Below are positions 56,342 to 64,000 of a stretch of 64,000 nucleotides of DNA, piece after piece. Position 1 is the first letter of the stretch, and every line of letters begins with the position of its first letter. The DNA is taken from contig CAKQGQ010000001.1 of assembly GCA_934233735.1 (NCBI GenBank), positions 124,001 to 188,000 on the forward strand, given 5' to 3'. The translations under genes and the position numbers were made by a program. The notes beneath the pieces are model-generated. The model saw only the letters and a program-made list of their open reading frames with translations, was not told the DNA's origin and did not search any database. This DNA is from an uncultured Clostridia bacterium (GTDB taxonomy: Bacteria; Bacillota; Clostridia; Peptostreptococcales; Anaerovoracaceae).

Positions 56342-57658
56342 TTATTCCTGTTCGGCAGTGTCATCGTCTTCGTGTTTACTGTGGTTGGCGCGATACTGTT
56401 TCGGTGTAATTCCTTTGGCTTTTCGGAAAACCTTGGTGAAATAGCTTTGATCGTCAAAACCTGCCGAAAGTGAAATATCGATAATGCTCATATTCGAGTT
56501 TATCAGCAGTGTGCAGGCATAGTCGATTTTCAGCGAATTCAAGTAGTCTGTAAATGTAATGCCCATTTCATTCTTAAATAATGTTGAAAAATAGGACGAG
56601 TTGACATGAAGGTTTGCTTCAATATCCTTCAGTGAAATTTTTTCCTTGAAGTTTTTGCTGATAAACTGCAGCGCACTTGCGACAATCTGTGAATTTCCGC
56701 TGTAAACCGATCGCATGCTGTTTTTTGAAATTGTTTCTATCAAAAATAGAGACACGCCAAGAAGCTGTTCGTAAGTCTCGGCATCGCAAATCCGGTTCAT
56801 AATATCCAAGTCGAGATCGATAGAGTCACTGAAATTACTGCCGCTTTCGTTGACGGTACGAATGACAATCGCAAAAAACCAAATAACTTTCGTTCGAATT
56901 CCATCCATGCTGCCGGTTTCCATAATCGAAAAATCGTTCAAAAGTTCTGAAAACAGTTCCTTTGCCCGCGGATAGCTTCCGGAAACGATGCATTCGACGA
57001 TTTCGTTTTCCAGTGCATATGGATATTCGATTTTCGTCCGACTCTTTTTATAACGCTGGATATCGGCATTGATTTGATTCTGCTTTTCGTTCTGCGTACG
57101 GATTTTATTATAATCGTTATTGCCTGCAACTGCAGTTATAATGCAGTTGTGAAGGAGCAAAGCAAGCTCTGATACCTGATTAGGCAGAAATACATGCATC
57201 TTATTCGCAAACATTTCCGCCATTTTGAGAGAAACATCGCTGAGCGTATTCATAGAAGAAAACTTCTTGGAGGTACTGCTGCGAAGCTCACCCATGACAA
57301 TCGGGCCTGCGATAAAGTAGCCTGCAAATTCCCCGTCCAGAATTAAAGGGGTTGCAATATTGGTCAGTCCTGCTTTACATAAAAATATGTAAGGTTCTCC
57401 TAAGCGGGAAGAAAACTGGCCTGCCGATGTCAGGTTCTTTCGACAAGGACTGTCCGGCTGCGTATAGACCTGAAAGATGCTGCAAATTTTATTGTTTACA
57501 TTAAATTCAGACACAACCCGGTCGTCAGTTCCGAAAAAGGTAATGGGAACCCCCGTTATATCGGAAAAGGCTTCCAGTGATTGATTTAAATAATTGGACA
57601 ACACCGAAGGATTCTTTAAATTAGGCCTGTCCAAGCTCGGAATAACAAAATTTTTCAT
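56342..57658 (-). CDS. AraC-family regulator with PocR sensor domain
   Basis: 438 residues. The PocR domain (residues 25 to about 180) has SLEAFSDITGVPITFFGTDD, CRKNLTSAG and IFLCKAGLTNIATPLILDGEFAGYFIAGP, with the conserved Cys residues. The C-terminal AraC double helix-turn-helix includes SSYFSTLFKNEMGITFTDYLNSLKI and FDDQSYFTKVFRKAKGITPKQYR. PocR domains sense small organic ligands; here a methylamine or corrinoid link is plausible because it is divergent from mttC-mttB-mtbB. Confidence 0.9.
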   Translation of the reverse strand: MKNFVIPSLDRPNLKNPSVLSNYLNQSLEAFSDITGVPITFFGTDDRVVSEFNVNNKICSIFQVYTQPDSPCRKNLTSAGQFSSRLGEPYIFLCKAGLTNIATPLILDGEFAGYFIAGPIVMGELRSSTSKKFSSMNTLSDVSLKMAEMFANKMHVFLPNQVSELALLLHNCIITAVAGNNDYNKIRTQNEKQNQINADIQRYKKSRTKIEYPYALENEIVECIVSGSYPRAKELFSELLNDFSIMETGSMDGIRTKVIWFFAIVIRTVNESGSNFSDSIDLDLDIMNRICDAETYEQLLGVSLFLIETISKNSMRSVYSGNSQIVASALQFISKNFKEKISLKDIEANLHVNSSYFSTLFKNEMGITFTDYLNSLKIDYACTLLINSNMSIIDISLSAGFDDQSYFTKVFRKAKGITPKQYRANHSKHEDDDTAEQE

Positions 57659-57795
57659 TTCTACACCACGATAAATAAATATAATTCTAAAACTTATAAA
57701 AATTTTCATTTCCATTATAGCATGCTAAATTCAAGAACACAATATGATAAAGTACCAAGTTTCACCCAAAATTTTTTCTAAAAAATCTAAAAAAT

Positions 57796-57829
57796 CGTAT
57801 ATACGCTTTGCACATGGTACGGGTAGAAT
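57796..57829 (+). promoter_or_regulatory. Weak promoter and palindrome before mttC
   Basis: TAGAAT (57824-57829) lacks a good -35 at 17 bp (ATACGC). A perfect palindrome CGTATATACG (57796-57805) covers that position. The poor -35 suggests activator-dependent transcription, perhaps by the divergent PocR-AraC protein. Confidence 0.4.
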
Positions 57830-57919
57830 GTATGTAAAGACATTATCTATGAAAGATTTTCTTTCGAAAAATCAAACAACTAAAATTTAAAGGATGAAAA
57901 GAAAAAACGGAGGTAAAGG

Positions 57920-58567
57920 ATGAGTAAGGAAGCAATCATGGAAGCTGCAAAGCAGTCAATCGTTGAAGCTGATGAGGATATGGCGCTGGAGGCACTTGCA
58001 AACGCAGAAGCTGAAGGAGTTGACCTTGTTGAGTTACTGAGCAACGGCTACAGTGCAGGAATGAAAGAATTAGGAGATCTCTTTGGCATGGGAGAAATTT
58101 TCCTTCCGGAACTTATTTTTGCTACAGAAGTAATGAAGACAGTAAGTGCTGAAATCGAAGGCAAGATGGACATGTCCGCTGCACAGAAGAACGGCACACT
58201 TGTTATCGGTACAGTTGAAGGTGATGTACACGACATCGGTAAAGGTATCGTAGCATCTCTGGTTAAGACAAACGGCGTTGAAGTTATCGACCTCGGAAGA
58301 GAAGTTCCTGCTAAGAACTTTGCTGACGCTGCAATCGAACACAACGCAGACTTCGTAGGAAGCAGTGCACTTCTTACGACTACAATGACAGTACAGAAAG
58401 ATGTTGAAGATGCTCTGAAAGAAGCAGGGATCAGAGATAAGGTTAAGACAATGGTAGGCGGAGCGCCTGTAACAAACCGTTGGGCTGAAAAAATCGGTGC
58501 GGACGCATACTGCGAAGACGCATCCGATACAGTAAACTTTATTCTTGACTGGGTAGCTAACAAATAA
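57920..58567 (+). CDS. mttC: Trimethylamine corrinoid protein MttC
   Basis: 215 residues. Residues 1-85 form the helical cap (MEAAKQSIVEADEDMALEALANAEAEGVDLVELLSNGYSAGM), then the Rossmann B12 domain with GDVHDIGKGIV (His axial ligand), GREVPAKNFADAA and VGGAPVTNRWAEKIGADAY. Carries the methyl group between MttB and the acceptor enzyme. Directly upstream of mttB. RBS GGAGG. Confidence 0.93.
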   Translation: MSKEAIMEAAKQSIVEADEDMALEALANAEAEGVDLVELLSNGYSAGMKELGDLFGMGEIFLPELIFATEVMKTVSAEIEGKMDMSAAQKNGTLVIGTVEGDVHDIGKGIVASLVKTNGVEVIDLGREVPAKNFADAAIEHNADFVGSSALLTTTMTVQKDVEDALKEAGIRDKVKTMVGGAPVTNRWAEKIGADAYCEDASDTVNFILDWVANK

Positions 58568-58628
58568 GTTGATATTTAAAAAAATTAAAAACTTAAAGCT
58601 TTTTTCAAGAATAAATGAGGTGTTCTAA

Positions 58629-60119
58629 ATGGGAAAAAAATTTAAACACGAAACCGATATTTACGGTTATTGTGTGCTTCGAAATGAAGACTTAGATGCA
58701 ATCCACGAATCCTCGCTGGAACTCATGGAAGACTATGGACTCCAGATTCATGGCAAGGATGCATTGGATATTTATGCAGGAGCAGGCTGCGAGGTTGACT
58801 ATGAGAACGATCGAGTTAAGTTCCCTAAAAATCTGGTAATCGACTCCATTGAAGCTTGTCCGGAAGAATTTACTTTATGCGGCAGAGATCCGAAGAATGA
58901 TGTAGTTGTCGGAGGCAAGAAAGTTGCTTATAAGAACTTCGGTACAGGCGTATTCATTATTGACCCGTACACAGGGGAAGTAAGAGAATCTACGAAGAAG
59001 GATTTATGTGATGTTGCTCGTTTCTGCGATGCGATGGAAGCATGCGATGTATTCTCCATTGCGGTTACGGCAGGCGATGTAAATCAAAAAGTAAGGTCTC
59101 TTCATGAAGCGGAAGCGGTTCTGAATAACTTAACCAAAAACTTCGCGCATGACCTTGAAGGCGTAAAAAATACGCAGAGATTCATCGACATGGCGGCGGC
59201 AATTCAGGGTGGCTATGATAAGTTAAGAGAAAGACCAATCATCACGATGGGTGCCTGCCCGAACAGCCCACTGGAAATCAATGAAAACGAAACAAGCATT
59301 ATCAAGCTTTCCGCTGAACACGGTCTTCCGATTGACATTTTGTCAATGGGACTTTGCGGAGGAACTACTCCGGCAACTTTAGCAGGCACATTGGTATGTA
59401 CGAATGCTGAAATCCTCGGTGGAATCGTGTTGGCACAGCTTGTTAATAAAGGAAATCCGATTTTGTACGGAACATCCACAACAATTATGGACATGAAGAC
59501 TGCACAGTCTCCGGTAGGAGCTCCGGAACACGCTATGTGCGGAGCTGCAGTCGGTCAGATTGGACACTACTACGGAATTCCGACAAATGTAGGCGGAACA
59601 TAGGGGGACAGCAAATGTCTTGATGAACAGCTTGGCCATGAAAAAACAATGACAAACCTTCTTCCGGCAATAACAGGAAGCAATGTTATTTACGGTATGG
59701 GTATGTTGGAAATGGGTATGACAATGAGCTATGAGCAGCTTCTTATCGACCAGGAAATCGTGAAGATGACGAGGAGAATTCTTCAGGGTATCCCTGTAAA
59801 TAAAGACACGCTTGCTTTGGATGTAATTAAAGCAGTAGGACCTTGCGGCAATTTCCTGTCTCAGAAGCATACCATGAAATACATGCGCCAGGAACTTTCC
59901 ACAACGAATCTCATCAATAGAAAAATGAGAGAAAGCTGGGAAAAAGCAGGTGCCAAGAGAATTGACCAGGTTGCAAATGAACAAGCAAGAAATATTCTGG
60001 AAAACTACGAAGTTACACCGCTGCCTGAGGATGTTAAGAAGAGGATTCATGACATCGTAGTCGAAGGTGAAGAAGAAGCAGAAGAACTTGCGAAGTTCAA
60101 AGCAAAAAAGGAAATCTAA
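58629..60119 (+). CDS. mttB: Trimethylamine methyltransferase MttB with in-frame amber (pyrrolysine 325)
   Basis: 496 residues if TAG at 59601-59603 is read. Sequence before it (YYGIPTNVGGT) and after it (GDSKCLDEQLGHEKTMTNL) matches the MttB active site, where pyrrolysine follows GGT. The frame continues through 172 more codons to TAA at 60117-60119. Without readthrough the protein would stop at 324 residues. MttB methylates the MttC corrinoid from trimethylamine. Both segments are under coding constraint with no other frameshift or stop, which rules out simple decay. Sits between mttC and mtbB. Confidence 0.95.
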
Positions 60120-60186
60120 TTCTTTGAATGAAAACGTTATCATTACCGTCCGTGACGGTAGATATAAAAGTTGAAAGGAGACAACA

Positions 60187-61593
60187 ATGAGCGAAGAAAA
60201 GAAATTCTTTACTCGTATGGGCGACGGTTCCCCGGTCTACATGACAGAAGCGGAAATCAGAGCTGATATGAGAGAGGGAATTGATGATGCTGTTCTGAGA
60301 GGAAAAATTGATCCGCTTTCAGATGAAGACTTTGAAAAGTTATATGACATCATCACAATGCCGGGAACAGTTGTCGGTGTAGATCCGGGCAAACAGATTG
60401 TTCTCACAAACGACTCCGGTGGTTATAAAATTAACGTAAAGAGTCAGCTTCCGGTACCAAAGGAAGTAGAAGTACTTGTATATGAAAGATGTCTGGGATG
60501 TGATTCCGTAGATGTCGGCAACACAGACTACAACTATAAGACAGCAAAGGGTGTTGCTAAGAGAGAAGCGGGTGCTTTAAAGCAGGCTCTCAATATAAGC
60601 ACAATGCCGTTATTCTACGGTGCTATGCCAAACCTCGGTTTCTATACGAAACCGGACGGTCCTGTTGACAACTGGGCTATGCTCCTTCCGGAAGGAAAGA
60701 TTAAAGAGTCTTTAGCTGCGCAGGAAGAGGCAGTTGAACATGCGGTCAAAGATATTCTGTTTGTAGCAGAACAGGTTTACGATGTAGGTGCTGACGGTAT
60801 CAACCTTGATACATCCGGTGCCGCAGGCGATGCTGACTTCTTGGTAGCATTAAAGGCTACTGAGGAAATCAAGAAGAGATTCCCGGATATGGGAGTTGAA
60901 ATCGGTATGGCCGGCGAATTCGTATTAGGTATGCATGGCAAGCTGAAATATGACGGCGTTCGTCTTGCAGGTTTATATCCGCATAAGCAGGTTAAACTTG
61001 CTGAAAAGGCAGGCGCAAGCATTTTCGGTGCTGTTGTAAATACAAACTGCAATAAGTCCTTCCCATGGAACATTGCAAGAGTAATTACATTCATCAAGGC
61101 TTGTACAGATGTAGCTGAAATTCCGGTACACGCAGACGTAGGTATGGGTGTATGTGGTATCCCTATGGTAGAGAATATGCCAAGCGACGTTGCCTCAAGA
61201 GCGGACAAAGCGCTCGTTGAAATCGGCAAAGTCGACGGATTCTAGGTAGGCGTAGGTGACCCTCTCGGAGCTGAAGCAACTCACGCTATTTGTGCCGGTA
61301 TGGGCGGCGTTCGTACTGCCGGAGATATGGTATTACGTATGCAGCTTGCGGAAAAGATGAAAATCGACGAAGCAAAAGCTTATGTTGCTGAAAAGCTTGG
61401 CGTAACGGTAGAAGATTTATATGATATCGTTACAATGACAGATAAGAGAACTGACCTTGGACTTGGTCTTACTCATGTTGAACCTTGCAAGGAAGAAAAC
61501 AACGGTATGGCTGCTAAGTTCAGAATCGCTGAAGTTCTCGGAATCAAGATTAACTCTGTAGAAAGATTCAAAGAAAGAGCGGGACTTAAATAA
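60187..61593 (+). CDS. mtbB: Dimethylamine methyltransferase MtbB with in-frame amber (pyrrolysine 353)
   Basis: 468 residues if TAG at 61243-61245 is read. The segment FFTRMGDGSPVYMTEAEIRADMREG opens the MtbB family; GEFVLGMHGKLKYDGVRLAG lies in the barrel. Around the amber are KVDGF and VGVGDPLGAEATHAIC, the MtbB active-site context; the archaeal enzyme has Pyl at a near-identical position. The frame then runs 115 codons to TAA. It demethylates dimethylamine to monomethylamine. RBS AAAGGAG. Confidence 0.95.
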
Positions 61594-61933
61594 TCGGGCG
61601 AGGAGCTGATTATTTTCCACGAAAGCTTTAAACTTGGTACAGAGAAGCCGAATACGATTATTGTGCGGACAGACTCAGCGAGGAGCAGGGGATGCAGTCA
61701 CGAGAAAGCTATTTGGCACTGAAACAGTTTAGGAGGGGAAACATTAAACAATTAGTGTTTCCCCTATAATATAATGAAAGCTTTATTTATTCATAAGATT
61801 TTTTCATAACAAAAAATACAATGCACAGAAAAAACAGAAATCATGAGACATTTCGACAAAAGTATGTTAGAATAAAAAAAAGAGTGCATTGACAAAGTGC
61901 TCTTAATTTGTTCTACATACGGGAGGAAGAGTC
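61594..61933 (+). other. Gap after mtbB: short open relic and a hairpin
   Basis: The 340 bp hold no convincing gene. A 42-codon open stretch at roughly 61636-61768 reads YREAEYDYCADRLSEEQG in part, protein-like but without start or RBS. The perfect hairpin GGGGAAACA/TGTTTCCCC (61735-61743, 61756-61764) may terminate the mttC-mttB-mtbB transcript, though it lacks a good T run. TAGAAT at 61870 could serve the next gene. Confidence 0.4.
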
Positions 61934-62632
61934 TTGGACAAACAGGAAATTTTTGAAAAAGCAAAAAAATCCATAGTAGATGCTGATGAAGAGAAAGCTC
62001 TTGATCTTGTTGAAGCCGCTCAGAATGAGGGATTGGATCTTTTAGATTTGCTTATAAACGGATTTGGGGCAGGAAACGACGAACTCGGAAATAATTTTGA
62101 TAAAGGAGTTATTTCTTTGCCGGAGCTTATCTATGCCGCAGAAGTTATGAAAAGTGTAACGGGCAGTATTTTGGATATTCTCCAGCTTGATGATGAAAAA
62201 AACGGGGAAATTCCGTTCATAAATAGAGGCACTGTTGTGCTTGCAACGGTAGCCGGTGATGTACATGACATAGGAAAGGGTATCGTGGCTTCGACCTTAA
62301 AATCTGCCGGATTTCAGGTAATCGACTTAGGAAATGAAGTTCCGGTCGAGAAAATTTTGGAAGAGGCGAAGCGCTACCATGCAGATATTATCGGAACCAG
62401 CGCGCTGCTGACATCGACGATGTCGGAACAGAAAAAGCTGGAAAAGCTTTTGAATGAAACAGGAGAACGAGCTTCTTTCATTACAATGGTGGGAGGCGCA
62501 CCGTGTACGCAGCGGTGGGCGAAAAAAATCGGAGCAGATGCCTACAGCGAGGATGCTGTAGATGCAGTCAGAGTTGCGATTTCCCTGATTGAAGAAAGAG
62601 CGAAAAGAATAAAAAAAGGTGAAAAGAAATGA
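61934..62632 (+). CDS. Corrinoid protein (MtbC/MttC-like), second copy
   Basis: 232 residues from TTG 61934 after GGGAGG. Same two-domain layout as MttC: helical cap with NDELGNNFDKGVISLPELI, then GDVHDIGKGIVASTL and VGGAPCTQRWAKKIGADAYSEDAVDAV. A short insert (LDDEKNGEIPFINRG) lies between the domains. Its neighbours are the activation genes, so it may serve MtbB or the non-Pyl MttB homologue. Confidence 0.9.
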   Translation: MDKQEIFEKAKKSIVDADEEKALDLVEAAQNEGLDLLDLLINGFGAGNDELGNNFDKGVISLPELIYAAEVMKSVTGSILDILQLDDEKNGEIPFINRGTVVLATVAGDVHDIGKGIVASTLKSAGFQVIDLGNEVPVEKILEEAKRYHADIIGTSALLTSTMSEQKKLEKLLNETGERASFITMVGGAPCTQRWAKKIGADAYSEDAVDAVRVAISLIEERAKRIKKGEKK

Positions 62633-63339
62633 GACAGCATTTATTCAAGTTTAACGAAAGTGATGCCTACAGCGAAGCCGAACAACGGTTTATCAAGACC
62701 TGTGGTTTTGATTTGCAAAAGTCTAAACACCAAAGAATGATGAAAATGGGAGAAAAAGTCAGAGAGGATGGTATTGATGGAATCGAAATCAGAGCTATGC
62801 TCTCTTTTTGCGATGCGACGGCATTAAAGGAGGATCGAATCGAAGTAAACGGGGAGGTTTTGACTTTTCCGTATCTCGCACAGATTCCGCGTGAGGCAGT
62901 TGTCGGAATCTACTTCTATGGGTTAACGGTCGGAGAATGTTATTTTTCCAGTGAAGAAAATATTATGGATTTCCTGTATGCGGACATATGGGGAACGAAT
63001 TACGTGGACTCTTCCATGAGCCTGCTTCATGAAAAAGTCGAGACGGATATGAAGGAAACCTTTGGAGATGAAAAGGTCTATCTTTCCTGTGAATTCGGAC
63101 CGGGATATTTTGGCATGCCGGTATCCGAGTCGAAGTCTATTATGAAGATTATCGACGGAGAGCAAATCGGAATCAGAGTGAAGGACAGCGGTCTGATTAT
63201 TCCACAGAAGAGCTGCATGGGCTTCTTCTTCGTTTATAATCAGCCGGGAATTGAGGCGGAAGTCGAATGCATGAAGTGCCGGGGCAATTCCAAAGGATGC
63301 GAATTTTGCAGACTCAGACAGCAAAGGGAGGAAGGCTAA
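62629..63339 (+). CDS. B12-dependent methionine-synthase activation-domain-like protein
   Basis: 236 residues overlapping the corrinoid gene by 4 nt. VVGIYFYGLTVGE, SCEFGPGYFGMPVSESKSIMKII, and IGIRVKDSGLIIPQKSCMGFFFVYN are the conserved SAM/cobalamin-facing motifs of the MetH activation domain. The C-terminus adds a Cys cluster (CMKCRGNSKGCEFC) likely to hold a metal. In methyltransferase operons this type of protein goes with a reactivase, as here. Confidence 0.85.
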   Translation: MRQHLFKFNESDAYSEAEQRFIKTCGFDLQKSKHQRMMKMGEKVREDGIDGIEIRAMLSFCDATALKEDRIEVNGEVLTFPYLAQIPREAVVGIYFYGLTVGECYFSSEENIMDFLYADIWGTNYVDSSMSLLHEKVETDMKETFGDEKVYLSCEFGPGYFGMPVSESKSIMKIIDGEQIGIRVKDSGLIIPQKSCMGFFFVYNQPGIEAEVECMKCRGNSKGCEFCRLRQQREEG

Positions 63340-63340
63340 A

Positions 63341-64000
63341 ATGAAGATAAAGTTTTTGCCGCAGGGAATCGAATGTGAAATTGCTGAAAATCAAACGATT
63401 TTGGAAGCAGCAGTAAAAAACGGTGTCAATATAGACGGAAACTGTGCAGGAAAAGGTACTTGCGGAAAATGCAAGGTAAAAGTAATTTCCGGGGAAACTG
63501 CAATGCCGGAGGGAATGCATACACATTATCAGCTTTCTGAGGCAGAGGTAAAAGGCGGCTGGGTGCTTGCCTGCGCAAGCATTTTAAAGTCCGATGCGGT
63601 TATTGAAGTGCCGGAAACTGATACGACGGCATCCAGAAAGAAAAAACTGATTCACCTTCCGGAAGGTTTTGCTGCTGACTGTGGAGAAAAGGATGCTCTC
63701 GGTGTAGCAGTCGATATCGGAACAACCACGGTTGTGGTAAGCTTTTGGAATCTTCAAACAGGTGCAATGCTGGATGTAGACGCTATGACAAATCCGCAGG
63801 GCGCGTATGGTGCCGATGTTATTTCCAGAATTTCATTTGCAACAGAAAACGAGGGCGGATGCGGCATTCTGCACGCAAAAGTCATCGGTGCGATTAATAC
63901 CGCAGTTGATGCTTTCTGTGAAAAGAATCATTATGAAATCAATCAGGTGAAGAAGTATGCGGTTGTTGGCAATACGACAATGAGCCACCTGTTCCTGAAT
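63341..64000 (+). CDS. Corrinoid reductive activator, RACo/RamA-analogous ASKHA protein (5' part)
   Basis: The first 220 residues before the window ends. Residues 1-95 are a plant-type [2Fe-2S] ferredoxin domain (NCAGKGTCGKCKV, LACAS). Then comes the actin-like ATPase start VAVDIGTTTVVVSFWN and VVGNTTMSHLFL, typical of the DUF4445/RACo family. These proteins reduce Co(II) corrinoid back to Co(I) with ATP. It continues past the window. Confidence 0.93.
   Translation, partial: MKIKFLPQGIECEIAENQTILEAAVKNGVNIDGNCAGKGTCGKCKVKVISGETAMPEGMHTHYQLSEAEVKGGWVLACASILKSDAVIEVPETDTTASRKKKLIHLPEGFAADCGEKDALGVAVDIGTTTVVVSFWNLQTGAMLDVDAMTNPQGAYGADVISRISFATENEGGCGILHAKVIGAINTAVDAFCEKNHYEINQVKKYAVVGNTTMSHLFLN

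Noticed and set aside
59601..59603. Nonsense mutation splitting mttB into a pseudogene
   Set aside because: The codon is amber, sits exactly at the pyrrolysine position, and the frame is kept on both sides; mtbB shows the same in its own active site.

Overview
The window looks like a chromosomal segment of an anaerobic, probably spore-forming Firmicute (Clostridia/Eubacteriales). The reasons are a trimeric electron-bifurcating-type [FeFe] hydrogenase, sporulation genes yqfC/yqfD inside the typical Firmicute phoH-ybeY-cdd-era-recO block, a Feo iron operon with the FeoB-associated Cys-rich protein, PyrR attenuation, and a corrinoid methylamine methyltransferase cluster that needs pyrrolysine. 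Genus cannot be fixed from sequence alone; a relative of the Anaerovorax/Eubacterium group is a guess.

1-6.3 kb is a patchwork: the 3' end of mnmM/ytqB, an acyl-CoA synthetase divergent from a DUF1836 regulator, a DUF4143 AAA ATPase behind three 23-bp repeats, and a decayed MerR/aldo-keto reductase locus, closed by tRNA-Ser(GGA). 6.5-10.6 kb is hydCBA. 11.5-13.4 kb is prmA-rsmE. 13.4-17.6 kb is the iron locus: a DtxR-family repressor divergent from feoA-feoA-feoB-Cys-rich protein. Its transcribed leader carries four 18-nt hairpin repeats at exactly 34-nt spacing, each with a GNRA-type loop. 17.6-26.3 kb holds a polysaccharide deacetylase, metA-metY, mtaB-hinT and an ECF-like sigma factor with a DUF4367 membrane protein and several unknown exported or membrane proteins. 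26.8-37.4 kb is housekeeping: yqeY, rpsU, yqfC-yqfD-phoH-ybeY-cdd-era-recO, a UBA/DUF4342 protein, glyQS, and a PPDK-like protein that lacks the phosphohistidine domain.

37.5-42 kb is a compact sigma-54 circuit. The activator's N-terminal half resembles L-erythro-3,5-diaminohexanoate dehydrogenase (a lysine-fermentation enzyme) and has lost the NAD motif. It is flanked by an NhaC-type transporter and an unknown 83-residue protein. Each of those two has a near-perfect -24/-12 promoter and upstream copies of a shared palindrome (GAACC-N6-GGTNC), so the three genes can be read as one small regulon. 42-44.3 kb is uraA-pyrR with a PyrR-type leader attenuator.

44.5-64 kb (running off the end) is a methylated-amine utilisation island. 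It holds a homocysteine-methyltransferase-like protein, a MtbA/MtaA-like methyltransferase, a hydantoinase-like ATPase, two NhaC transporters, a non-pyrrolysine MttB homologue, two alanine/ornithine-racemase-fold proteins, a PocR-AraC regulator, mttC, mttB and mtbB (each with one in-frame amber codon at the pyrrolysine position), a second corrinoid protein, a B12-activation-domain protein and the start of a RACo-type corrinoid reactivase. pylT/pylS were not found in the window and should lie outside it. Amber is also the ordinary stop of about ten genes here, so the host must tolerate both meanings.
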